From: Leucogyrophana mollusca
Taxonomy: Eukaryota > Basidiomycota > Agaricomycetes > Boletales
DNA: 64,000 bases
Assembly: GCA_021014945.1 (NCBI GenBank)
Contig: MU266365.1
Location: 1 to 64,000 of the forward strand
Direction: 5' to 3'
The stretch's first letter is position 1; every line of letters starts with the position of its first letter. The notes under the pieces were generated by a model. That model ran no database searches. It saw nothing but the letters and a program-made list of their open reading frames with translations, and had not been told where the DNA came from. Shown here piece after piece: positions 23,599 to 36,916 of this stretch. The position numbers were made by a program, and so were the translations under genes.

Positions 23599-26500
23599 AT
23601 GGCGAACGTCGCAGCTCGTAAAAAATCAATTGCTTCAAACCCTGGACTTGTAATTGAAACACCAGTCGCCCATAACACCCTCCTCAACAAGGCCGCCTCT
23701 CAGTCAACCTCTCTCTATCAACAATGCTCAGCTCTCCGCTCCCGCCTCATGCGCATTCCCGAATTCTCTGATTATTTCATACTCTCATCACCGTCGGGAT
23801 CTCTGCGGCAATCCACAGACCCAGTCACACAGCTTTGGGACTGTTTCGCGCTCGGAATTCCGCTCTGTTACCTCTTCAATTTACTCCCTTCCAAGACCAG
23901 CCCGATCGCTCTTAACACAGACCCGGCGGCATTTGATCCATCTAATGAGCGGACCAAGAAGCGTGCGATCGCACTGTTCGCAATGCGAGTCAACGAGGTG
24001 GAAAACTGTGAACAATTCACCGTCACAGACCTGTGGGAGCGTCATTCTACGGATGGGCTGGTCAAGGTGCGTTAAGTCGCATCGTTTCACGAGCACATGC
24101 ATAATCTAGGCGATACACTCAGGTCGTCAATACTGTGATTACGGTTGTCGACCTTCTCCCGTCCGATATTTTCGAGGCTGCTCCGTTATCCCCGACTCAA
24201 TTAGCCTCACATGATTCAGTCGATTCCTTGATCGCTGATGTACCCAACACCGCTGTCCCCGCGAATGCACGAGAGGCTGCACGTAACAACATTGTTCGGG
24301 AGATGGTCGAGACCGAGCGCAAATACGTGCAAGACCTCGAAGTCATGCAGGTGTGTCAGCATCGTGAGCCATATGCGGCGGTCCTTGTCTTAATTTCATG
24401 CTCAGAAATATGCCACCGCGTTATCGCAAAGCAACACGATCGATCAGGATACCATCCACTTACTGTTTCCTGGTCTCAACAAACTATTGAACTTTCAAAG
24501 GAAATTCCTCATTCGGCTGGAGAGCACTGCGGAGATGCCGTGGAAAGACCAGCGCTGGGGTCTCCATTTCTTAGAAAACGTGAGTGGAACCCAGCACTCG
24601 CATTTAGTTCGGTACTCAATCCGGCGAATTCATTGTGTTTCATGCTGTGTTCCATTCTAACAATGTCTCCACCCTTGTTTGGGAACAATAGGAAGAAGAG
24701 TTCACAGTCTACGAACCTTACTGTGCCAACTACACCAATGCAGCGGATCTCATGCTTGCAGAGGAGCAGAACTTGGGGGTGAGTGATTCTTGACGCGCAG
24801 CGTCTCCGACGAGTTGCCTGGCTGTCTGTTGTTGGCAGCCATGTGGATTCGTTGGCGTGGCGACGGCTGATGCCGAGCGGTGTTCCAAATTGACCTGAAT
24901 GCTAACAACCATCCGCCCACCAGGTGCATAACAATCTGATCAACGCCAAATCGGAGTTGCCTGCCTTTTTGATCAAGCCGGTGCAGAGAATCTGTAAATA
25001 TCCTTTGCTCCTCGATGTAAGTTTTTTTTCCCCCGGTGATATGCCATGCGGTCTGATCTGTTTGTTTTGGCAGTCCCTTATCAAGGCATCGTCTGCAGAG
25101 GACTATCCCCATTATGAAGAACTGCAGGGTGGGTCAGCGGCCGCCAAGCGCATCACTGACAAGATCAACGAGGCCCAGCGACGAGCAGAAAACCTCCAAA
25201 CTGTCAAAAACTTGGAGGGTCGCGTCAAAGACTGGAAGGGGCACCATCTCTCCAATTTTGGCAACCTTTTACTGGACGACATCTTCACTGTGACGAAGTC
25301 CGAGGTTGATCGAGAGTACCACGTCTTCCTTTTTGAGAAGATTATCCTTTGTTGCAAGGAGGCGCTCCAGCCGGCCCCGAGTGGCAAACGAGGTGCAAAG
25401 AACAACTCCATACTGAAGAAGCAAGCGGCGCCTCAGCCGGCTGGTTCGCCTGCCCTGGGTGCCCCAAGTAAGAAGGACACGCCGCTCTTGCTGAAGGGAC
25501 GTATCTTCTTGAACAACGTCACCCAAGCTATTCCGAGTTCACCCAGGAACTCTACAGGTTGGTGCTAGGCGGCATATATTGTGATTATCTGACAAACAGC
25601 CTATCAGGTTCCTCGGTCACGAATCCATACTCTCTAGCGGTGTGGTGGCGAGGTGATGACGATTTGGAATACTTCACCCTTAGGTGCCGCTCGGAAGAAC
25701 AATTGCGACAATGGGAAACTCAGATCAATCGCCTGATTAAGGACGTTGCGAGTCGCAGAGCTTCCGAACGGGGCCTGTCGCAATACGTGGTTCCTAATAG
25801 CCATATATCCATGTCGTCATCACACGCGCAACGATCGCCATTGGCATATGTTCACGACAGAGCATCATCTTCGTTGTCGCAAGCTCAATATCTTAACAGT
25901 CTTCCCCCGCACCCGGCCAGCAGTCGAAGCCATCGTATCAGCCCACAAAACAGTGAGGAGCAGGCATCCCTGGCGTCATCATCGGGGTCGTATTCAAGTG
26001 GAGCCGGAGGGCTACAAGGATACGTGTCGCCCGACGGATTCGAATTTGACTTGGATGACGAATTCGAAGATTACCCGCCCACGAGAAGTATTCCAACATC
26101 CGGGCGCGGAACTCCAATGGGTGCCCGCCGAATAAACGCACAGAGCATGCCTCCCGAGCGTGACTCGTACGCTGGGTACGAGCGGCCCCGAGCACGAACA
26201 GAAGATGTCAACGGGAATGTCATGGCTCAGTGGAAATCCCACAACGGCATTGCCCCGCCGCCTCCAGGCGCTGCTCCCAGTATCTCACCTTCCTATCGCC
26301 CCACTGCATCACGCCTGAATTCAGCCGCTAGTGAAGCAAGCTATGCTACCGACACTAGTTTTGGTTCCGGTGTTCGACCACCACGTGTGCCACTGCACAG
26401 CCAATTCAGCTCATCAAAGCTGAAGATGATGTATGACGGCGCCGATGCCCGCAGCACGACTCCATCCCCTGCCATGAACAGCAGTACTGTTGTCCCTTCC

Positions 26501-27052
26501 GCGCGATCACGCAGCGCCAGTCAGCCCAGCGCCTACATTCCCAAGACTGCTCCTCCTCCGGTTCCCGACACCACCACATGGTCACACAGATCACAAAGCT
26601 CTGCCACTGACAGCAAGCGAGGTAGTGGCTCTAGTCAATCGACAGGTGGCAGCTCGGAAGAGTCGCCAAATAGCTCGTCACCAATCACACCCTTTGGTTC
26701 GAGTGAGTCGTCTCTTGGCGGGTCAGCTCTTCGACCTTCTCGGTCGCAGAACTTTGAGGCTTTGGCTTCGAACGGCGCTCACTTCGCTTTCTCACCTCCA
26801 GTGAAGGTGAAAGTGCACTACAACGACGATATTTTCGTCATACAAGTTCCTCGCTCCACCGAGTACCATGACCTTGTGGACAAAGTCGGCAAGAAGATAC
26901 GCCTTTGCGGACCCACCCGCGACAACGGCCCTTTGCGGGTAAAATACGTCGACGAAGACGGCGACATGGTCTGCCTTGGGTCGACAGAAGATGTCCAGAT
27001 GGCCTTCGAAGCTTTCCGCCCTGGAGGACAAGTCACTCTATACGTGACTTGA
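23599..27052 (+). CDS. CDC24: Cdc24-type Rho guanine-nucleotide exchange factor (CH-DH-PH-PB1)
   Basis: Seven exons (23599-24066, 24123-24350, 24406-24579, 24692-24778, 24924-25016, 25074-25557, 25608-27052) give 992 residues. An N-terminal calponin-homology-like region spans about 30-190. The DH domain (about 213-395) starts NIVREMVETERKYVQDLE and includes LPAFLIKPVQRICKYPLLL, the GEF core. The PH domain (about 405-560) has YHVFLFEKIILCC and AVWWRGDDDLEYF. A long Ser-rich region (570-900) follows. The C-terminal PB1 domain (about 908-990) has VKVHYNDDIFVIQVP and VKYVDEDGDMVCL, used to bind a Bem1-like scaffold. It should load Cdc42 or Rac with GTP to set polarity and hyphal tip growth. The intron at 25017-25073 is 57 bp and open in frame. 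Start is the ATG after a C/T-rich leader, matching the family's N-terminus. Confidence 0.95.
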
Positions 27053-27575
27053 TCTTTGGTCTTCTTCCTCTCCCGTTCCCGCGACACCCATCAACCCGAC
27101 GTCGTTGACGTTCACATTTTTTCGCCATTCACGCATATATAGCCTTGCTCTGTTTCCGGGACACTCATCAAAATGCACATTCCTTTGTTTATATCGTGTA
27201 CTACTGGCATGTCCACACCCACATTCGTTCGCTTTTCTGTCCTCCCGTTTTCTGACCTTGAATCCGGTGCTATTTGGGTCCACGAGGATCCAATCCGCAC
27301 GCAGGTCACATCTTCTCATCATCTACATCGGTTCTCGTCATTCGTTAACGCATTCGGATTCTTGGTCTTTGTTGAGCACGATATCTAAAAAGTGGAGCAT
27401 CGGTCATGTGTAATTTTTACTAGAATACTGCACTCATTGCTACAACCTTCAATACATTATGTTTTATTGCGTACACCCGAATCGCTCTATAAGCGTGTTC
27501 AAATTGTGAGACGAGATTTCTAAGTCATGGATCTATGGGCATTGGCAAGGTGACACCGAAGTTCGACAGAAGTTT
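27053..27575. other. Intergenic region between convergent genes
   Basis: 3' flanks of CDC24 and of the GH63-type gene. Short frames on both strands at 27100-27410 are mirror shadows with no domain. Confidence 0.5.
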
Positions 27576-30500
27576 TCAGAGCGCGTCAGGAGAGATGTCG
27601 CCGAGGGTATTAAGATCTGCTGCACTGATGGCACTATACAACGAACGAGTTTCGTCACCGAATTCTGAATGGGAATCGATTGTCTCCTAAACACAGAAGT
27701 CAACAGACGGTCGGGGTACAGCTCGCTTGTCACTCACGTCGAAATAATGGTTCACTAGACTGCGGGGAGCTGAACAGAGGTTTAGTGTTGTAGTGGCGAC
27801 GGAGCTCATACATGGAACAAACACATACTTCGCGGGGTCTTCGGAAGTCGGCAGCTTACACCACTCTGAAGAATATGGTACGCGACAAGTCCTGACCTAT
27901 TCATGAACCTTCAGTGAGAGCCTACGTCTGATGGACCTGGGTGCTCACCATCCAGTTTGGTGTGAAGCACCTAATCCACGGCCATTGTCGGCATGGAAGA
28001 ACTGTTGATGTATGAGAAACGTGATATCTCAGACGGTAGAACAAATTACTTGCCTCATGGAACCAGACGTAGTCACGGAAATGAGGATCGCAATCTAGCT
28101 TGGGATTCCCACCGTTGGTAGCTCTTCGGCCTTCCAAGTCGCGACCGAAGATATGGATGATGCGATGCTGAATTTCCTCTGCGACTTCCACAAGGTTCAT
28201 ATATTCGCCGCTGCCAGTAGGACATTCCACCTGAATCACCAGTACGCATGAAAATAATGTCACACTGGCAGCGATTACGCCTACCTGGAGGTCATCCCCA
28301 TAGTACTGATAGAAACGCTGGAGACTTTCTATCAGCAGGAAGTTGACCGCAAGCCCTGGTCTCAGAGGTCAAAATGAGACCTGGCGGATGAAATTGTGTG
28401 CAGCTCACATATCGGTCCTCTCCAGTTGGAATTTCCGCCAAACATCCCCGATCTTGAATCTCCGGGCCAGTAGCCAACTTCATACCACTGACCATTCGCA
28501 TGCATCCCCCATGGCTCGTCTTTGTGTCGCTTGGACAAGCTAACCCGAATACATCAAGCCCTGCCATCCGCGAAATACAAAGGAAATGGCACGCACGATC
28601 TTATACCGTGCTCGCTGAAAAACTCGTCTTCGTCTAACATCTTCTCCAAGATGCGGGTCAGGCGCTCCTTGCTAGCTAGAGCTAGTAAGCGACGTTCGCC
28701 TTTACCTCCAACTGACAGGGACAGTAACGATCAGCGACTATTTTCGTTATGACAGCTTTTCAGCGGCCTACCTTTCATGTTCGCCATGTTTCTGGCCGAA
28801 ACCTCTGGTCGGTTGTCCAAAAACCATTCCATACGTTTCTTGAAACCAGGGAAACGGTTCAGTGTGGCAGGCTCAATGACCAAAGTCGCATATAGTGGAA
28901 TCAGGCCAACGAGACTGCGCACAGGGAGCTGGATAGCATCACCAGGGCCGAACTGGATCACATCATAGTACATCCCATCTTCTTCGCTCCAAAGGTGCTG
29001 CTCGTTATCACCTTGCCTGTAAGTCATCGCGTCCGCAATGAAGATGAAGTGCTGCATACGAAGTTGGATCAGCTAACGACGGCCGTAGGATGGTAGAAAA
29101 CAGACCTCAAAGAATTTAGACGCAATATCCTCATAGACAGAGTTGTGTTTGGCCAGCTCGAGGGCCATGTTAAGCCTGGAAACAGTCACTCGTCAAATCA
29201 GCTCAGACAGCATAAAATTATTTTACTAACATGTTGAGGCAGTAGAACGCCATCCAGGCAGTTCCGTCCGCTTGCCGCAAGTTTCCACCAGTGGGTAACG
29301 GCTCGGAACGATTGAACACGCCAATATTGTCAAGACCAAGGAATCCTCCCTCGAAAACGTTATTCCCCCCTTGATCCTTGCGGTTGACCCACCTTGACGG
29401 AAACTGTTAGAAGCTGCGTGGCCAAGCGAGAAACCAGGAACCAACCATGTGAAGTTCAACAACAATTTCTGGAAGACGCGCTCGAGGAAACGAAGGTCTT
29501 CCCTACCGGTAAGCTTACGCTCAATTTTGAAGACCCGGAATGTCGCCCTGCGTACACATTAGCTACTCCCTCAACAAGTCCGCTCGGAGCACTCACCAGG
29601 CATGGACGGGAGGATTGACGTCACCAAAGTTCCATTCGTACGCGGGTATTTGACCGTCCGGTTTCATGTACCATTCTCGGGTTAATAGGTCGAGTTGCTT
29701 TTTGGCGAAGGCCGGGTCGACCACCGCCAATGGTATACAATGGAATGCAGTATCCCAAGCTGCGAAGAAAGGATACTCCCACCTGGACCGAGAGCCACTA
29801 ATTTAGCCAGAGTGCTGGATAGGTGAATAAATTACACTGACTTGTCGGGCATAGACAGGATGTCAGCGACGTGCATATGACGCCAGTCCTGATGTAGCCA
29901 ATGTCGAGTTGTCAATGCGATAGATGATACCGGTGAGATGCTGCAACTTACCTTGTTCCTGATATTACGACGCCCCGGAGGTGGCGGTGGTTGGGCAGGG
30001 TCACCCTCCAACCATTCCTTTTGGATAAACTGGTAGAATTGTTTCGTCCATAACATGCCGCCGAGGGCTTGCCTCATGATTTGCTTGAAATCATCGCTGA
30101 TGGGCCCAAATACGAGAGAGTTGTAGAACTCGTCAGCTTCCTCTCTACGCTCTTCCACAACATCATCGAAAAGGCCATCGTCCCCGATATTGGGGTTTTT
30201 GGCAGGCGAGAGAGGGGTCAACTTCAGGCGTACGACTGCACATCCCCCATGGCCTGGAACATCGCGAAATGTATAGTGGGCAGCTGCTTTCGTGCCCTTT
30301 CTCTCTGAGTTGACAAACTGCGCCCCCTGAGGTGCCGGCGCGCAACCCGGGACCGATCCGTTCTGCTGTGGTGTGAAACTACCGCTATCAGATCCCTCGG
30401 AGAGCTTTTTTTCAGTCGGCGGGGGTCGATGCGATGGAACAATGTGATCGTGGAACGCATCTTTCACGTGCGGGCTAGAGTTTTGACCACCGTACAACCT

Positions 30501-31721
30501 ACGGAAGTTTGTGTCGTTGTCCGTGAAAATGAGGTCGGGTTGGACAGTCTCTTCCCCATCGCCAACAAAGTTTCCATCGGGGGCGACAGGCGGGGGGGAT
30601 GGAAGACAGTAAAGATAGTTTCTCTCCATCTCGGGATGCTTAGCCCTGATGTAGCTGATTTCGCCATCAGGGGTGGCTGATGCAGAGAGCGATGGCTTTG
30701 CCGGAGCTTCCGAGGGCCAAGACCAAGTATTCCGGAACCAGAGCTGCGGGATAACGTGCAGGGTTGCAGGGTCAGGTCCACGATTATAGCTCGTAATACG
30801 GACGTAAATGTTATTCGGATCGTCTTCATCTTTCGCGTACTACATAGATGAAGTCAGCAGAAGTTTCAGCTAGGGATCGAGTCCACTAACCTCCATGAAA
30901 ACATCCCAGTATCGATCCTCGTCAAATGCATCCGAGTCCAAAATCTCGTACTCCGCGACATCACGATCTCTGTGAACGCTCTCGCTCACCAGTTCCTCGT
31001 ATGGATACCTGCGCTGAGGATACTTGTACAGGAATTTCATGTACGAATGCGTGGGGGTAGAATCGAGATAATAATACAGTTCCTTCACATCTTCACCGTG
31101 ATTACCTTGATGGCCAGTGACACCGAACAGCCGCTCCTTGAGAATAGGGTCCTTCTCGTTCCAGAGAGCGAGGGAGAAGCATATTCGTTGATGATTATCG
31201 GAAATCCCGCCAATGCCGTCTTCGCCCCACCTGTAGGCGCGAGAGCGGGCGTGCTCATGGGGGAAGTGACTCCAAGCGTCGCCGTTGTCTGAATAGTCCT
31301 CGCGAACTGTGGCCTGAAAAGATAGTCGATCGATGGTCAGAAAGAGACGTAGATCGATACTGACCCATTGCCTATCGCTGAGATAAGGACCCCATCTCTT
31401 CCAGTGACGTTCCCTTTTATCATCTTGTAGCAAGCGATACTTCTCAGCTCCTTGATATTCAGCACCGAGCGACTCCCCTAGTCGTTGGCGATATGGTGGC
31501 AATTGTGCAATCTCCGGAACCTTGGGAGACCCATCCGGAACCGCCTTCGTAAGCTTTGGTCGGGGAGCTGGCGCAGGTGCAGGTAAAGGCTTTGGAATTT
31601 GTATAGTTAGGCCAGGACTTTGGTCAGTCGAAGAACGAGAGTCCGCTTGCTGGACACCATTGGCTTCGTCCCCCCCTCTAAACAGCTTCCCTTGTATCAG
31701 TTTGACTGTTTCAGACCCCAT
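27576..31721 (-). CDS. Glycoside hydrolase, GH63-type (glucosidase-like)
   Basis: Seventeen exons (31365-31721, 30891-31313, 29952-30839, 29842-29888, 29597-29782, 29446-29547, 29231-29392, 29106-29175, 28772-29051, 28597-28711, 28409-28539, 28285-28355, 28054-28230, 27949-28001, 27829-27896, 27738-27769, 27576-27686) give 1090 residues. Hallmarks of the GH63-related family with a six-hairpin catalytic barrel are [66 protein letters not shown] and [12 protein letters not shown]. It is longer than processing glucosidase I in its own way and has no signal peptide or membrane anchor, so a cytosolic alpha-glucosidase or mannosylglycerate-hydrolase-like role is more likely than ER glycan trimming. 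The intron at 28002-28053 has a GC donor. Introns at 31314-31364 and 29889-29951 are open in frame. Specificity is not predictable. Confidence 0.93.
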
Positions 31722-32086
31722 GGTAATGGGGGGAGAACGGCGGGAGCGATTGTTATCGACGCTGCGTCCGTTGGCTTTATATGTTTTTGCTACTCCCAGA
31801 CGCGTCAAGCACCAAAACTTGACCTGTCTGACGTCACACAAGACCAAAATGGGTCACAAGGTTTTAAAAAAGTAGTCCCCAAGTGAAGCATCAGATTATA
31901 GAGATGGGCAAGTACGACCAAAGGGTATCGGCGTTGTTAGTTTAGCTGTTTGCGACATGAAAAAGCAGACGAGTGAAAGCAGGATTAAGTCAGGAATTGA
32001 TGCGAGATGACTCCCACAGATGTAAAGTGTCCCAACGAAGATTAAACAGATGAAGCGCTTTAAAGATGTCGATAACATGGAACACA
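31722..32086. other. Intergenic, no gene seen
   Basis: Short spacer between two minus-strand genes: the 5' flank of the glycosidase and the 3' flank of the RhoGAP. The frame open upstream of the 31721 ATG has no family similarity. Confidence 0.5.
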
Positions 32087-35000
32087 TCAATGCCACCGTC
32101 CCTCCGACCCAGCCGCCAAAAGTACACTTTGTGTCCAGTCACCTTCCTCAAACTCACCGTCGTCAGCCAAATCTATGTCCAGGTGGCAGTAGGACATATC
32201 CGATCCAGCAGAGCGCAGTGGAGAGCTCTGTAAACCACCTGGAGAGGTTTGCGTGGCAAGTGCAGCTGTGATGGGTGGTGTTCGTTGAGCGGAGGACAGC
32301 ATGTGATCCTTCGACACAGTCCCCACATCGTCGTCCGAGGTTTCTTCGTCCTCTTCGATGCCTAACGCAAGCGATATTGAGGACGAATCAATCGCAGTGT
32401 TGAGAACAGGCGGGAAGCTGTATCTGCTTGACTGTGGTGCAGTCACCATCGACCCGGGTGAAGAGTCTGATGCTGAAGACGGTCGTGACTGAGCCTGGAG
32501 GAAAGGCGATTGGACTGACGTGGATGCAGCTGAGGTCACTGCAGGAGATCGAGAACCTGGCGACATAGGTGACGCAGAACCCTTGTGGAAAAGAAGGTGT
32601 AACGATGGCTTTTTCAATCGGCGAGCTCGTGAAGCCAGAGAGTTGGAACGAGGTACATCAGCATGTGACGGAGAAGGTAACGAGGGGGTTGATTTCTGAT
32701 GAATGATAGATGTCCTTGGATTTATTTCGCCCGTTGTTGGGAATTGAAATTGTTGATCATACAGTGACCGCCTTGGTGAACCGGGAAGAGGTAGGTGGAT
32801 TGATTCGTCATCAATGATAGGAGAGTGTGGGGAGTCCGAGGCTTGCGATTTGCTGTAATCATCTCCAAGAGGAAGATGCTTGGAAGAATGCATAGGTGAA
32901 GCAGACGACATGGAAGGTGTCGACAGAGATTCTGCCGACGATGTCAACGAAGGCGGGGAATAGGGATTTGTGAGTTTGAAAACGACAGATGTCGGTGTGG
33001 AAGGCCGGTTCTCTGACATGTGTGATACCGATGAACTATCATCTGTGGGAGTGAACGAAGGCGACGTCTCAGAAGAGTTAGTAGGTGCTGGTGTCTCTGC
33101 CTCTGAGGTGTACGAGGAGTCGGCGGGGATAGAGGACTGAGATGTGGTGTGAACACCCGATATGCAATCCATGTAAACGCTCGCTGGAAGGTTGCGGTGG
33201 CCGCCATCGCGACCCTCACTAGCGGGAACCTCGGGAAGGGGTCGCGCAAACCGGTTATCGTCTTGCACCAGATTTAGGTCCTCCACACATGAGATTTCTT
33301 CAGCCGCCTTCTCCAGAGGACGTTGACCATTGACTGGGGTGTCGTCGTTGCCTTCTTCCCGTACCATCTCGTCTTCCGCCTCGGGCGCCGGTGAATCCCC
33401 ATCGTACATCGCAGCATCGTCCGGTTCGGCGACAGCAGGCAGTCCCGAGACAGGTACTTGAACGCCATCCCATATCCCTTCGCTCTCACACAATGCCTGT
33501 AGCAACGAAGGATTCATGTTTAGGCTGGGGTGTAGCACCAGGAGCAGGTTGCTCAGCGGCATCTTGGTCTCTTGGCTCCGATTCGCCGTCATGTTGATAA
33601 GTTCGATGACAGTCAGCAAGAGATCGCGGTTCTCTTGGGGAAGCCGAGATATGAGAGACGAAAGGCTCCTGCGCAGAGCTTCCGATGGAGGGTGGGGGCC
33701 AGCAAAAGTCGGCATAGCAAGCGTGGAGAGTGATGGCGGCTTGCGCAGGGCGGGTAAACCGTTCTTTGGACTTGAGGGTGAGACCTTAGTGCCCTGAGCA
33801 GCCTCATGGGCATTATTTGCGATTCGCTCGGAGGACATTGCTGCCTCAAAGAAACGTGTGAGCTCATTTGTCAAGATAGGTTCTGGAACTACGAAAATGA
33901 GATTAAGTAATGTAATCAGAAAGCATCACAGAACAGGCACGTACGTTCGCGCAGATAGGCCTTGAATACGGATGCGACGGCATGCGGATCTAAATCTCCG
34001 GGATTGCATTGCGCGATATCGTAGTCAGCACCTGTAAGGATCCCAGCTGTGAGCAGAAGCTTGGCATCCCTATCAAGTCGACTCACCCGTATCAAACTCT
34101 GCTCGTAGCCTGGCTACATGCGAGGAACGGCCGCTGACACTGGTGGAATCAGCGAGTTAGGATAGCTTTCCAATTATATGTAGCAGCACTCACCGAAACA
34201 GACCCAACTCCTGAACACCCCAGGTGCGTATGTGCTGTGCACATCGAACGACCAACGCAGGAAGTTGTCGACTCTCCAGCACAGCTGAAGGTTCGCTCCT
34301 CGTGACACCATCCTCGATGCCATTTCCATTGTCCTCGAACCTGCGCGCCCGTATGGTGCTCCGCACAGCATCGATGGCAGTGTCTCTGACACAGGTCTTC
34401 AAGTCGCGCCTAAAGACCAAACCCCCGGCAACACCAGCTCCAGTTGGGGTGGGGCGCATAGCGCCTCTGAATCGTTTGCCCAAGAACGGCCCCGCCGCAG
34501 ACATAGACAAGCCTTCAGAGTCCGACAGCGACGAAGAACCTGCTGAGTTGATACTCCAGCTTCCCGAGGGCGCTTGCGGAGTATGCCGCTGCTTCTTTGA
34601 ATGTTGGTGCGGTTCGGAATTACTCGAGCTTGCACGCGATACTGGACCTCTTGCAGCCGAGAACGAAGTTGGGCCTGGCCCAACAGGAGATGAAGCCGTC
34701 TGCCCGGAATTCGACCCGGAATTCTTCACACCCCAGACCCGGCCCATCTTCTCAACGGCTCGCCTCGCGAGGCCCGCGGCAGGAGCAAAGCCAGATGTCA
34801 TGCTGATCGCAGTCTGACGGAAGGTGGGTGGGGATTGAACGCTCTGTGGCGCCAGAGGGGAACGACGAGGCGACTGTGGAAGGTCAGGTAAAGTGCGTTC
34901 CACACGAGGAGACGGCGAGGATGCACGAGAGTCAGTGCTGGCAGCGAAGTTAAGTCGACCGCCGAGACCCGCAGGCCTTCCCGAGCTAGATGGCAAGGAT

Positions 35001-36271
35001 GCGAACGTTGTCATAGCGCCCTCGCGGCTTACCGCCGGCCTCTCCCTCTCCTCAGACACAGATCTGGCTCCCGTTGAGGGAATTGCTTCAAGACTGAGAG
35101 ATGGGTGCGCGACCTCAGGAGCAGAAAGCATCAGAGCCAACGGAGGGCCGAGGCTTAAAGACTGCGACCGTCTGTTGCGTATCTTGACCGACGAGTTGGG
35201 GGATGTTCTGCGACTGGAGCGAGATTTGAAAGAAGTATGCTCCTTATCATCCGTCTTTTCAGTATCTTCTTCCTCCGGCATCGAATTTTCGGGCTCAGTC
35301 AGGAACGCGCTGAGTCGCTTGTTCACCGGAACGACGGTGTGTGTGGACTGCAATGATTCAGCCATAGAGACGGGACGCGGAGTGCGGGTACCAAACCCAG
35401 CGCGTATCGTGTGGTGACTCATGGTGGAGTCGCTTTTTCGCCGGATCTCCTTCGCATCCAACTTCTCGTTATCCTTCCTGTCATTCTCCTTTGACGCAGT
35501 GAGGTCACCAGGCTCCTCGGCTCTCCGCAAAAAGTCCAACGCGGGTGCGAGACTTGGACTTGAGGTCGTTATGATAGAGATCCGCTTATCCACATTGGTG
35601 TTGACCGGCGCTAGTCGAGATGATGGATACGATTGCCCGGGTTTCGGCGGGAGCGGTGGCGGCGCAAGGCTCGTCGCTGGTGAAGCGGGCGACGAAGCCG
35701 AGTGTTTCTTACTGAAAACGTGTGAAGCCAGCTGCAAGGTCAACTGTTTCGCACCAAGTTGGTGGCGCCCTGAGGCCACCTGGATTGAAGACCCATCACT
35801 ACTCTGTGGCTCCTTCCCCTTGCCGCTTTTATGAGAACTGGCAGATGATGAGCCAATAACCTCCGTCTTCTTCCGGCGGCCAACAAAAGCACGCCCAAAC
35901 CGAAAACCAGTGGATGAGCCCGAGCCTCCGAGAGTCGAGGGGACGGGTGAAGGCGAAAATGATGCAGCGGGGACCTGAGGCCGGCTATAGACCTGACCCA
36001 TTGAAGAGGTAGGGGGTGAAGAGGGAGGTGGGAGGCTGGGAGCAGGGCCGCCTGGTAGGCTCTTGAACGTGGCGGAGGGCGATGAGGTGGAGTGATCGGA
36101 TGTAAGGATATCAGACTGGCTGGATATGGAGGGAGGCACGGCAGGTAGCAGCATGGAAGAAGCTGCAGATGAAGAAAATGAGGACGAAAGCGAGGCAGAG
36201 GACATGGAGAAAGATTGCTTGTTCTGGTGGACCGTGTGGACCTGGGATTGTTGGTGATTATTCCCAAGCAT
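32087..36271 (-). CDS. Large RhoGAP-domain protein
   Basis: Four exons (34194-36271, 34087-34139, 33945-34031, 32087-33888) give 1339 residues. The RhoGAP domain, about 640-860, is split by three introns. It carries VQELGLFRVSGRSS with the arginine finger, then AVASVFKAYLRELPEPILTNEL, LPQENRDLLLTVIELI and TKMPLSNLLLVLHPSLNMNP. It speeds GTP hydrolysis on Rho-family GTPases. The first 600 residues are Ser/Pro-rich with short basic patches. The last 450 are again Ser-rich, ending in an acidic stretch, and probably unstructured and phosphorylated. No BAR, PH or LIM domain was seen, so the subfamily is not assigned. The start at 36271 is the first ATG after an in-frame gap and could be wrong by some residues. 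Confidence 0.9.
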
Positions 36272-36916
36272 GACGGGCGACTATTCGATATGGATAAACG
36301 GGAAATGAACTCGAGGATCGCCTTGTATAGAATATTACGGGTTCTGCCAGCGATGGAGGGCGTTAGCATCAAGATATCATCGGAGAGAGAACGTAAGATG
36401 CAGCAAGAAAAGCAATGCGGCGGCTGCGAGGCTGGCAAGCTGCGAAAAGGGTGAAATCATAAAGATAGGAATATGAAACTCACAGAAATGTAGAAAAGAT
36501 GCGCTTGTGAGCATCAGAAAGATCTAACTGTGGGGGAAAATACCATCACCGTATGAACCACCTATTATTATTTATAACCGTCGGTGTATCCACGTCGCCC
36601 GTATCTTTGGTGATGCGTTGGCACCTGAGCGTTGCAAAGCGCAACTTTAGCTGGACAGAGCCACCGACTCGAACTGGATTGTTGACAGCCACCGCCGGCT
36701 TCGGCAAACAGTTAGGCGAGTGTTAGGCGCCGTCACCCGATCATTTTCCCATTTCTCAATTATACATATATAAAATCTAGTCTACATATACCACACCGAT
36801 AGTTGAGACAATAGTTAGCATGCCTGACAATGGAGTCTGGTCCTAATCTAGTGTCGAAGTTCGAAGGTCTGCTGGGAATGCACGATCGTCACGGAATGGA
36901 ACCCCGCCTAGCCCCA
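36272..36916. other. Intergenic, no gene seen
   Basis: 5' flank of the RhoGAP gene and 3' flank of the carrier gene, AT-rich near 36560-36790. No coding signal was found. Confidence 0.5.

Noticed and set aside
34224..35834. Plus-strand frames of 197, 174 and 137 residues inside the RhoGAP gene
   Set aside because: They are antisense shadows of a long Ser/Pro-rich coding exon.
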